From: Streptomyces tardus
GTDB lineage: Bacteria > Actinomycetota > Actinomycetes > Streptomycetales > Streptomycetaceae
Length of the DNA: 64,000 bases
NCBI RefSeq assembly: GCF_018101125.2
Contig: NZ_JAELVF020000001.1
Location: forward strand, 4,804,366-4,868,365
Direction: 5' to 3'
A program made the position numbers and the translations under genes. Under the pieces are notes generated by a model that had not been told where the DNA came from, did no database searches, and saw only the letters and a program-made list of their open reading frames with translations. Positions 26,654 to 38,756 of the stretch are shown here, piece by piece. Position 1 is the stretch's first letter, and each line of letters starts with the position of its first letter.

Positions 26654-27255
26654 ACTCTGCTCTCCTCACCCTCCTCGCGGACGAGAACGTCGAGCGAAAG
26701 TCCAAGGAGGTCACCAACTGGGGCGCGCACATCGGTTGGGCCGTCGGCACGCTGCTGTTCATCGTGCTCGTCTACTGGCTGATGCGGACCGGCTGGAAGC
26801 GGCGGGAGACCCTGCACGGAGACCTGCCCGCGCCCGAGGCGCTCCCCACCGAGCAGGGCACCGCCCGGCTCACCCTCACCGGCCGGTACCACGCCTCCAC
26901 GACGGCCGGCCAGTGGCTGGACCGCGTCGTCGCCCACGGTCTGGGCACCAGGAGCCAGGCCACGCTCACCCTCACCGCCGAGGGGCTGGGCATCGAGCGG
27001 CCGGGAGCGGCCGACTTCTTCGTCCCCGCCGACCAGCTGCGCGGCGCCCGACTCGACACCGGGATCGCCGGCAAGGTCCTCACCGAGGGCGGACTGCTGG
27101 TGATCACCTGGCAGTTGGGCGACCAGCAGCTCGACTCCGGCTTCCGCGCCGACCACCCCGCCGAGCACCACCGGTGGGTGGAGGCTGTCAACGAACTCGC
27201 CGGCAGCCCCGCAGACGTGGCAGCCAATCCGCAGCACCAGGAAGGCCCGCAATGA
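26650..27255 (+). CDS. Conserved membrane protein with PH-like domain in the pyr operon
   Basis: The 201-aa product starts at a GTG overlapping the pyrC stop and its stop overlaps carA. One membrane helix (about 26-46) is followed by a cytoplasmic beta-rich domain (about 70-185) that resembles bacterial PH-like domains (LTLTAEGLGIERPG, FFVPADQLRGARL). The same position between pyrC and carA holds a membrane protein in mycobacteria and streptomycetes. The conserved coupling suggests a link to pyrimidine synthesis, but no activity is known to me. Confidence 0.8.
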   Translation: MNSALLTLLADENVERKSKEVTNWGAHIGWAVGTLLFIVLVYWLMRTGWKRRETLHGDLPAPEALPTEQGTARLTLTGRYHASTTAGQWLDRVVAHGLGTRSQATLTLTAEGLGIERPGAADFFVPADQLRGARLDTGIAGKVLTEGGLLVITWQLGDQQLDSGFRADHPAEHHRWVEAVNELAGSPADVAANPQHQEGPQ

Positions 27256-28386
27256 CGACCGCCACCCGCAGAGCCAGGAGCGCTCCCGCCGTACTCGTTC
27301 TGGAGGACGGGCGCAGCTTCCGGGGCCGCGCCTACGGAGCGGTGGGGGAGACGTTCGGAGAGGCGGTGTTCTCCACCGGCATGAGCGGTTACCAGGAGAC
27401 ACTGACCGACCCGTCGTACCACCGCCAGGTCGTGGTGATGACCGCCCCGCACATCGGCAACACCGGCGTCAACGACGAGGACCCGGAGTCGGCCCGGATC
27501 TGGGTCGCCGGGTACGTCGTGAGGGACCCCGCGCGCGTACCGTCCAACTGGCGCTCGCAGCGCTCGCTGGACGAGGAGCTGACCGGCCAGGGCGTGGTCG
27601 GCATCAGCGGCATCGACACCCGCGCCCTCACCCGCCATCTGCGCGAGCGCGGCGCGATGCGCGCCGGCATCTTCTCCGGCGAGGCGCTCGCCGACGAGGC
27701 GACGCTGCTCGCCCGGGTGCAGGACTCGCCGCAGATGAAGGGCGCGGACCTGTGCGGCGAGGTCGCCACCAAGGAGCCGTACGTCGTCCCCGCGATCGGG
27801 GCGAAACGCTTCACCGTCGCGGCGGTGGACCTCGGTATCAAGGGCATGACCCCGCACCGCATGGCCGAGCGCGGCATCGAGGTCCACGTGCTGCCCGCCG
27901 ACTCCTCGCTGGAGGACATCTACGCGGTCGACCCCGACGGCGTCTTCTTCTCCAACGGCCCCGGCGACCCGGCCTCCGCCGAGCACCCGGTCTCCCTGAT
28001 GCAGGGTGTACTCGCCTGCAGGACACCGCTGTTCGGCATCTGCTTCGGCAACCAGATCCTCGGCAGGGCTCTGGGCTTCGGCACCTTCAAGCTGAAGTAC
28101 GGCCACCGCGGGATCAACCAGCCGGTCCAGGACCGGGCCACCGGCAAGGTGGAGATCACCGCCCACAACCACGGCTTCGCCGTCGACGCACCGCTGGACA
28201 CCGTCTCCGACACTCCCTACGGGCGTGCCGAGGTGTCCCACGTCTGCCTGAACGACAACGTCGTCGAAGGGCTGCGGCTGCTCGACCAGCCCGGTTTCAG
28301 CGTCCAGTACCACCCCGAAGCGGCGGCGGGCCCGCATGACGCGGCCTACCTCTTCGACCGCTTCGTCTCCCTGATGGAGGGCCAGC

Positions 28387-28394
<8 letters not shown>
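27252..28394 (+). CDS. carA: Carbamoyl-phosphate synthase small subunit
   Basis: The 380-aa product has the N-terminal CarA domain and a class I glutamine amidotransferase domain. The nucleophile is Cys264 in GICFGNQ and the His/Glu pair lies in QYHPEAAAGPHD. It supplies ammonia to CarB for pyrimidine and arginine synthesis. Its end overlaps the carB start by 8 nt. Confidence 0.97.
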
Positions 28395-31704
<3,310 letters not shown>

Positions 31705-31727
31705 TCGCCCGGCCCCGGGCCTGAGCT

Positions 31728-31789
31728 CGTACGCCCGCCCTGGGCTCGTACGCCGGCCCGGGCCGTACGCCGGCCCGGGCCGTACGCCG
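31728..31789. repeat. Tandem CGTACGCC repeat between carB and pyrD
   Basis: Two exact 17-bp copies of CGTACGCCGGCCCGGGC (31747-31763, 31764-31780) are preceded by a 19-bp degenerate copy and followed by a partial one. Each unit contains the palindrome GGCCCGGGCC. The 247-nt gap otherwise shows only a weak GCCGCC...GGCGGC hairpin near 31867-31886. Confidence 0.75.
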
Positions 31790-31951
31790 TGGCACGCCAC
31801 GGCGCCGGACCGGTGTGCCCCGACCGACGCGGCCCCGCGCCCGTACGCCCGCCCGTCCGCGCCCGCGCCGCCCGCCCTTCGGCGGCGGTGCGGCTGCAGG
31901 CGGGCGGCCCACAGCCTCACTCCTCCTCCGACGCCGAGAGGCAGACCAGCC

Positions 31952-33063
<1,112 letters not shown>

Positions 33064-33067
<4 letters not shown>

Positions 33068-33927
33068 AAACCGCTCCCACCGCACCCGAACCCTTCGGCG
33101 CCCGGCTGCGCGGGGCCATGGACACCCGCGGTCCGCTGTGCGTCGGCATCGACCCGCACGCCGAACTCCTCGCCGACTGGGGCCTGTCCGACGATGTCGC
33201 CGGCCTGGAACGCTTCACCCGCACCGTCGTCGAGGCGCTGGCCGGTGAGGTGGCCGTGCTCAAGCCGCAGTCGGCGTTCTTCGAGCGCCACGGCTCGCGC
33301 GGTGTCGCGGTCCTGGAGCGCGCGGTGGCCGACGCCCGGGCGGCCGGCGCCCTGGTGCTGATGGACGCGAAGCGCGGGGACATCGGCTCGACGATGGGCG
33401 CGTACGCCTCCGCCTATCTCACCGAGGGCAGCCCGCTGTTCTCGGACGCGCTCACCGTCAGTCCGTATCTCGGCTTCGGCTCGCTGCGTCCCGCGCTGGA
33501 CGCGGCGCGGGACAGCGGGGCCGGCGTCTTCGTACTGGCGCTCACCAGCAATCCGGAGGGCGCCGAGGTCCAGCGGGCCACCGTGGCGGACGACGGTTCG
33601 CGGGGCCCGGTCATGCTCGCTCAGCGGATGCTGGACCGGATCGCCCGGGAGAACGCGGACGCGACGCCGCTCGGCTCGGTCGGTGCGGTAGTCGGCGCCA
33701 CGCTCGGCGACACCGGCGCCGATCTGGCGATCAACGGGCCGCTTCTCGCTCCCGGCCTCGGCGCGCAGGGCGCGACCGCGGCCGATCTGCCGAGGGTCTT
33801 CGGGGACCGGGTGCGCGACGTACTGCCCTCGGTGAGCCGCGGGGTGCTGCGCAGCGGCCCCGCGCCCCGGGCGCTGCGTGCGGCTGCGGAGCGGTCGGTG
33901 CAGGAGCTCGCCGACGCTCTCGGCTGA
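33064..33927 (+). CDS. pyrF: Orotidine 5'-phosphate decarboxylase
   Basis: The 287-aa product is the long type 2 OMP decarboxylase. The catalytic Asp-Lys-Asp array lies in LMDAKRGDIGST, and CVGIDPH is at the N-terminus. It makes UMP, the PyrR co-effector. The ATG overlaps the pyrD stop, closing the pyr operon. Confidence 0.96.
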
Positions 33928-34402
33928 CACCCGGCCCGACCGTGGGGGGCTCGGCTGCGCCCGGCTCGGTGACGCCCCGGGCTCGGCTCCGGCTCGGCTG
34001 AAGCTCGGCGTCGTCGTCGGAGCCGGGGGCAGGGACGGGCCGGTGACGATCATCCGCCGGGCCGGAAAAGGGACAGGCAGAACTCCCCTCACGGGCTACC
34101 GGCGCGTAGGAAACCCAAGTCCCCTGCGTCACCGGACGGTTCGACCCGATCGCTGCCCCTTACAGGAAGAACTTCCTGCTCTGTTCTGTCCGGATATGTC
34201 CAGGTCGACTTGAGTCTGACCAGGACTTTTCCGCTGTTCTCGCTGACTCCGGGCGACTCTGGCGCTAGTCTCCGACGTGGACACCGCGCACAGGTGCGAT
34301 GTCCACAGTTCCGCAGGTGCGGGGCCTGCCGGGTCCCGCATCCGAGTCGCAAGGCTCACGCGATCCATGTATCCGACCGTTCAAATCTGAGGTGACGAAG
34401 GC
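33928..34402. other. 475-nt gap upstream of the sIHF gene
   Basis: The first third has short GGCTCGGCT repeats. The sequence becomes less G/C-rich from about 34140, where the probable sIHF promoter region lies. A GGTTCGACCC motif near 34137 resembles a tRNA T-arm, but no cloverleaf can be built. No coding region was recognised. The length and lower G+C suggest a long leader or complex promoter. Confidence 0.5.
34243..34271 (+). promoter_or_regulatory. Candidate vegetative promoter for sIHF gene
   Basis: CTGACT (-35) and TAGTCT (-10) are separated by 17 nt, fitting an HrdB-type promoter. The predicted start lies about 125 nt upstream of the gene, leaving a substantial leader. Confidence 0.45.
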
Positions 34403-34726
34403 GTGGCTCTTCCGCCCCTTACCCCTGAACAGCGCGCAGCCGCGCTTGAGAAGGCCGCCGCGGCTCGCCGGGAGCGCGCCGAGGTCAAGAACCGGCTTAA
34501 GCACTCCGGAGCCTCGCTCCAGGAGGTCATCAAGCAGGGCCAGGAGAATGACGTCATCGGAAAGATGAAGGTCAGCGCTCTCCTGGAAAGCCTGCCGGGC
34601 GTCGGCAAGGTCCGCGCCAAGCAGATCATGGAGCGGCTCGGCATCTCCGAGAGCCGTCGTGTCCGTGGTCTGGGCTCCAACCAGATTGCCGCCCTGGAGC
34701 GGGAGTTCGGCACCCCGGCGGGCTGA
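34403..34726 (+). CDS. sihF: Actinobacterial integration host factor (sIHF/mIHF)
   Basis: The 107-aa basic protein starts at GTG 34403. It has an N-terminal helix rich in Ala/Arg/Glu and a C-terminal H2TH-like DNA-binding unit (LLESLPGVGKVRAKQIMERLGI region, about 55-77). It ends LGSNQIAALEREFG. This is the nucleoid protein family that stimulates integrase and shapes DNA in mycobacteria and Streptomyces, unrelated to E. coli IHF. The order sIHF-gmk-rpoZ-coaBC-metK is typical of actinobacteria. Confidence 0.96.
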   Translation: MALPPLTPEQRAAALEKAAAARRERAEVKNRLKHSGASLQEVIKQGQENDVIGKMKVSALLESLPGVGKVRAKQIMERLGISESRRVRGLGSNQIAALEREFGTPAG

Positions 34727-34821
34727 GTCCCACCCGTACGGGCGCCGCGGGGTGAGGCCGGAGTGCGACTCCGGAGCACCCCCGGGGCCCAGGCATTCCA
34801 GAAAACCGGGATAATCGCTGT

Positions 34822-35379
34822 ATGAGTGAACGCCCGCGGCTGACCGTGCTCTCCGGCCCCTCCGGGGTCGGCAAGAGCACGGTCGTCGCTCATCTCCGCA
34901 CCGTCCACCCCGAGGTCTGGCTCTCGGTCTCGGCCACGACGCGCAAGCCCCGCCCCGGCGAGCAGCACGGCGTCCAGTACTTCTTCGTCGACGACGAGGA
35001 GTTCGACAAGCTGGTGGCCAACGGCGAGCTGCTCGAATGGGCCGAGTTCGCAGGCAACCGCTACGGGACTCCGCGGCGGGCGGTCCTCGACCGCCTGGAC
35101 GCCGGGGAACCGGTCCTCCTGGAGATCGATCTCCAGGGCGCCCGGCTCGTGCGCGCCTCCATGCCCGAGGCCCGCCTGGTCTTCCTCGCGCCGCCCAGCT
35201 GGGACGAGCTGGTGCGCCGCCTCACCGGAAGAGGCACGGAGACGCCCGAGGTCATCGAGCGGCGCCTGACCGCGGCACGCACCGAGCTCGCGGCCGAGCC
35301 GGAGTTCGACACCACCCTGACCAACACCTCCGTCGAGGACGTGGCAGCCGAGCTGCTAGCCTTGATGCGCGTCAGCTGA
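34822..35379 (+). CDS. gmk: Guanylate kinase
   Basis: The 185-aa product has P-loop GPSGVGKST (12-20), the GMP-binding SATTRKPRPGE and GVQYFFVDD segments, and the LID region near RLTGRGTE. It phosphorylates GMP to GDP. It lies between the sIHF gene and rpoZ. Confidence 0.96.
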   Translation: MSERPRLTVLSGPSGVGKSTVVAHLRTVHPEVWLSVSATTRKPRPGEQHGVQYFFVDDEEFDKLVANGELLEWAEFAGNRYGTPRRAVLDRLDAGEPVLLEIDLQGARLVRASMPEARLVFLAPPSWDELVRRLTGRGTETPEVIERRLTAARTELAAEPEFDTTLTNTSVEDVAAELLALMRVS

Positions 35380-35408
35380 TCTCTTTCACCACCTTCGGAA
35401 GGCACAGA

Positions 35409-35681
35409 GTGTCCTCTTCCATCACCGCGCCCGAGGGCATCATCAACCCGCCGATTGATGAGCTGCTCGAAGCCACCGACTCCAAGTACAGCCTGGTGAT
35501 CTACGCCGCCAAGCGCGCGCGTCAGATCAACGCGTACTACTCGCAGCTCGGTGAGGGCCTTCTCGAGTACGTCGGCCCCCTGGTGGACACCCACGTCCAC
35601 GAGAAGCCGCTGTCGATCGCGCTCCGCGAGATCAACGCCGGCCTGCTGACTTCCGAGAAGATCGACGCCCCGCCGCAGTAG
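35409..35681 (+). CDS. rpoZ: RNA polymerase omega subunit
   Basis: The 90-aa product starts at GTG 35409. It contains the omega core (INPPIDELLEATDSKYSLVI, AAKRARQIN) and an actinobacterial C-terminus (EKPLSIALREINAG). Omega binds the beta' C-terminus and aids core assembly; in Streptomyces its loss affects differentiation. It begins 29 nt after gmk. Confidence 0.95.
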   Translation: MSSSITAPEGIINPPIDELLEATDSKYSLVIYAAKRARQINAYYSQLGEGLLEYVGPLVDTHVHEKPLSIALREINAGLLTSEKIDAPPQ

Positions 35682-35853
35682 GCGCACAGCGCCGCGGCAG
35701 GCGCCCATGCCTGACCGCCTCGGGCCCGGTAGCGTCGCTGCCGGGCCTGAGGTGTGTCCCGGCGCGGGGTCCGGCCGGGCCGCTGCCGCGCGGACGAGCA
35801 CCCACCTGCCGAGCGATCGCTCGATCGCGCAAACTGCTCCGGGGAGACGGACG

Positions 35854-37071
35854 ATGGACAAGCCCAAGGTCGTTCTGGGTGTGAGCGGCGGGATCGCCGC
35901 GTACAAGGCGTGCGAGCTGCTGCGCAGGCTGACCGAGAGCGGACACGACGTGCAGGTCGTCCCCACCGAGTCCGCGCTGCACTTCGTCGGCGAGGCGACC
36001 TGGGCCGCGCTGTCCGGCAAGCCGGTCGCGACCGGGGTGTGGAAGTCGGTCCAGGACGTACCGCATGTGCGGATCGGCCAGCAGGCCGATCTGGTGGTCG
36101 TCGCCCCGGCCACCGCGGACCTGCTCGCCCGGGCCGCGCACGGACTCGCGGACGACCTGCTGACCAACACCCTGCTCACCGCCCGCTGTCCGGTCGTCTT
36201 CGCGCCGGCCATGCACACCGAGATGTGGGAGCACCCCGCCACCCGGGAGAACGTCGCCACGCTGCGGCGCCGCGGCGCGACCGTGGTCGAGCCCGCGGTC
36301 GGCCGGCTGACCGGGGTGGACACCGGACGGGGCCGACTGCCCGACCCGGCCCGCCTCTTCGACGTCTGCCGGCGGGTGCTGGCGCGCGGAAACCGTGCGA
36401 CGGACCTGGCCGGCCGGCATGTGGTGATCAGCGCCGGCGGCACCCGTGAACCGCTCGACCCGGTGCGTTTCCTCGGCAACCGCTCCTCGGGCCGGCAGGG
36501 GTACGCACTGGCCACCACCGCGGCGGCGCGCGGCGCCCGGGTCACCCTGGTCGCGGCCAACTCCGCGCTGGCCGACCCCGAGGGCGTCACCGTGGTCCGC
36601 GCCGGTACGGCCCTGGAGCTGCGTGAGGCGGTGCTGATGGCCGCGGCCGACGCCGACGCCGTGGTGATGGCCGCCGCGGTGGCCGACTTCCGGCCGGCCG
36701 TGTACGCCGAGGGGAAGATCAAGAAGCGCGAGGGAAGCGGCCCCGCGCCGATCGAGCTGGTGCGCAACCCCGACATCCTGGCCGAACTCTCCGCCGAGCG
36801 AGGCCGGGAGGGGCAGGTGGTGGTCGGTTTCGCCGCCGAGACGGATCAGGTGCTCGCCAACGGCCGCGCCAAGCTCGCCCGCAAGGGCTGCGATCTGCTC
36901 GTGGTGAACGAGGTCGGGGCGGAGAAGACGTTCGGTTCGACCGACAACGAGGCGATCGTCCTGGCGGCGGACGGCACCGAGGTCCCGGTGCCGCACGGCC
37001 CCAAGGAGGCGCTCGCCGACACTGTCTGGGACCTGGTGGTCGACCGCCTCACGGGCGGGACCCCCGGCTGA
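35854..37071 (+). CDS. coaBC: Bifunctional phosphopantothenoylcysteine decarboxylase / synthetase
   Basis: ATG 35854 gives 405 aa. The N-terminal CoaC flavoprotein domain (about 1-185) has GVSGGIAAYK, the catalytic His in PHVRIGQQADL and PAMHTEMW. The C-terminal CoaB domain has SAGGTREPLDPVR, GNRSSG and AAAVADF. It performs two consecutive steps of coenzyme A synthesis. An upstream frame extension lacks a ribosome site and is not conserved-looking. Confidence 0.96.
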   Translation: MDKPKVVLGVSGGIAAYKACELLRRLTESGHDVQVVPTESALHFVGEATWAALSGKPVATGVWKSVQDVPHVRIGQQADLVVVAPATADLLARAAHGLADDLLTNTLLTARCPVVFAPAMHTEMWEHPATRENVATLRRRGATVVEPAVGRLTGVDTGRGRLPDPARLFDVCRRVLARGNRATDLAGRHVVISAGGTREPLDPVRFLGNRSSGRQGYALATTAAARGARVTLVAANSALADPEGVTVVRAGTALELREAVLMAAADADAVVMAAAVADFRPAVYAEGKIKKREGSGPAPIELVRNPDILAELSAERGREGQVVVGFAAETDQVLANGRAKLARKGCDLLVVNEVGAEKTFGSTDNEAIVLAADGTEVPVPHGPKEALADTVWDLVVDRLTGGTPG

Positions 37072-37133
37072 GCCCCTGGCGGGGCGGGGCGCACGGGCGG
37101 TGGTGCGGGTGGTGTCCACGGGGCGGGAGCGTC

Positions 37134-37161
37134 TTGACAGGTGCGCCGGTCAGGGCATGAT
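37134..37161 (+). promoter_or_regulatory. Probable metK promoter
   Basis: A perfect TTGACA -35 (37134-37139) is followed after 16 nt by CATGAT (37156-37161). Transcription would start near 37168, about 170 nt before metK. Confidence 0.6.
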
Positions 37162-37165
37162 GAGT

Positions 37166-37292
37166 CGTCCCACACCCTGTCAGTGCGTGGGACGGTTCGG
37201 TGTCGGTTCGTGAGACACCCGGTCCGTACGGCAGTACTACCGATAAGCTGTCGCCAGGACCGCCACCGAAGGGGCGCAGCCCCCGGCGGTCC
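37166..37292 (+). other. Structured leader region of metK
   Basis: Two hairpins can be drawn. CGTCCCAC/GTGGGACG (37166-37173 with 37187-37194, 13-nt loop) lies at the predicted transcript start. GGACCGCC/GGCGGTCC (37257-37264 with 37285-37292) encloses an inner GGGG/CCCC helix. The second ends 43 nt before the metK start. I could not match this to a known SAM riboswitch class. Confidence 0.45.
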
Positions 37293-37335
37293 GTTAATGA
37301 TTCAGCCAGCAGCCGCTGCAACCTCAGGGAGCGAT

Positions 37336-38550
37336 GTGTCCCGCCGCCTGTTCACCTCGGAATCTGTCACCGAGGGTCACCCAGACAAGATCGCTGACCA
37401 GATCAGCGACACCATTCTCGACGCTCTCCTGACCCAGGACCCGTCGTCGCGCGTCGCCGTGGAGACGCTCATCACCACGGGCCTCGTCCACGTCGCCGGA
37501 GAGGTGACGACCAAGGCGTACGCGCCGATCCCCTCGCTCGTCCGCGAGAAGATCCTGGAGATCGGCTACGACTCCTCCAAGAAGGGCTTCGACGGAGCCT
37601 CCTGCGGAGTGTCGGTCTCGATCGGCGCGCAGTCTCCCGACATCGCCCGGGGCGTGGACACCGCGTACGAGAAGCGCGTCGGCGGCGAGGCCGAGGGTGA
37701 CGACCTCGACAAGCAGGGCGCGGGCGACCAGGGCCTGATGTTCGGGTACGCCTGCGACGAGACCCCCGAGTTCATGCCGCTGCCGATCACCATCGCGCAC
37801 CGGCTGTCGAACCGACTGAGCGAGGTCCGCAAGAACGGCACCATCCCCTACCTGCGGCCCGACGGGAAGACCCAGGTCACCATCGAGTACGACGGTGACA
37901 AGGCCGTCCGTCTGGACACCGTGGTGGTCTCCTCGCAGCACGCCTCGGACATCGACCTCGACTCGCTGCTCGCTCCCGACATCCGCGAGTACGTCGTCGA
38001 GCACGTCCTCGGCCAGCTCGTCGACGAGGGCATCAAGCTCGACACCGACGGCTACCGCCTGCTGGTCAATCCGACCGGACGCTTCGAGATCGGCGGCCCG
38101 ATGGGCGACGCCGGCCTCACCGGACGCAAGATCATCATCGACACCTACGGCGGCATGGCCCGCCACGGCGGCGGCGCCTTCTCCGGCAAGGACCCGTCCA
38201 AGGTGGACCGTTCGGCCGCGTACGCGATGCGCTGGGTCGCCAAGAACGTCGTGGCCGCCGGCCTCGCCTCGCGCTGCGAGGTCCAGGTCGCGTACGCCAT
38301 CGGCAAGGCGGAGCCGGTCGGTCTCTTCGTCGAGACCTTCGGCACCGCCAAGACCGATGTGGCGAGGATCGAGCAGGCCATCGCCGACACCTTCGACCTG
38401 CGGCCGGCCGCGATCATCCGCGACCTGGACCTGCTGCGTCCGATTTACGCGCTGACCGCCGCCTACGGCCACTTCGGGCGCGAGCTGCCCGAGTTCACCT
38501 GGGAGCGGACCGACCGCGCGGACGCGCTGCGCGTCGCCGCCGGCCTGTAG
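37336..38550 (+). CDS. metK: S-adenosylmethionine synthetase
   Basis: GTG 37336 gives 404 aa starting with the canonical SRRLFTSESVTEGHPDK. An in-frame ATG 39 nt upstream would add a nonconserved tail. The GAGDQGLMFGYA and GGGAFSGKDPSKVDRS loops are intact. It makes SAM from methionine and ATP. SAM level affects antibiotic production in Streptomyces. A promoter and two hairpins precede it. Confidence 0.97.
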   Translation: MSRRLFTSESVTEGHPDKIADQISDTILDALLTQDPSSRVAVETLITTGLVHVAGEVTTKAYAPIPSLVREKILEIGYDSSKKGFDGASCGVSVSIGAQSPDIARGVDTAYEKRVGGEAEGDDLDKQGAGDQGLMFGYACDETPEFMPLPITIAHRLSNRLSEVRKNGTIPYLRPDGKTQVTIEYDGDKAVRLDTVVVSSQHASDIDLDSLLAPDIREYVVEHVLGQLVDEGIKLDTDGYRLLVNPTGRFEIGGPMGDAGLTGRKIIIDTYGGMARHGGGAFSGKDPSKVDRSAAYAMRWVAKNVVAAGLASRCEVQVAYAIGKAEPVGLFVETFGTAKTDVARIEQAIADTFDLRPAAIIRDLDLLRPIYALTAAYGHFGRELPEFTWERTDRADALRVAAGL

Positions 38551-38756
38551 TCCCACACCTGTTCCACCGTCACCCGCCGCGGCTGCCGCCCGGCGGGTGA
38601 CGTGCGTGCGGACGGGAGCCGCCGGACACCTCCCGGGCCGCCGCCGACACCGCGGTGCCGGCCTCGGCGTGCGGACGACCGCGCCGGCCCGAACAAGCCG
38701 GTGGGCGCCGGTCCGTGCGCCGTCGGCTGTCGGTGGCCTCTGTCAGACTTGGGCCC

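Noticed and set aside
34130..34160. tRNA T-arm-like GGTTCGACCC
   Set aside because: No acceptor, D or anticodon stem can be paired around it.
37071..37335. Known SAM riboswitch upstream of metK
   Set aside because: I could not identify the conserved core of SAM-I, SAM-II or SAM-IV. It is reported only as a structured leader.
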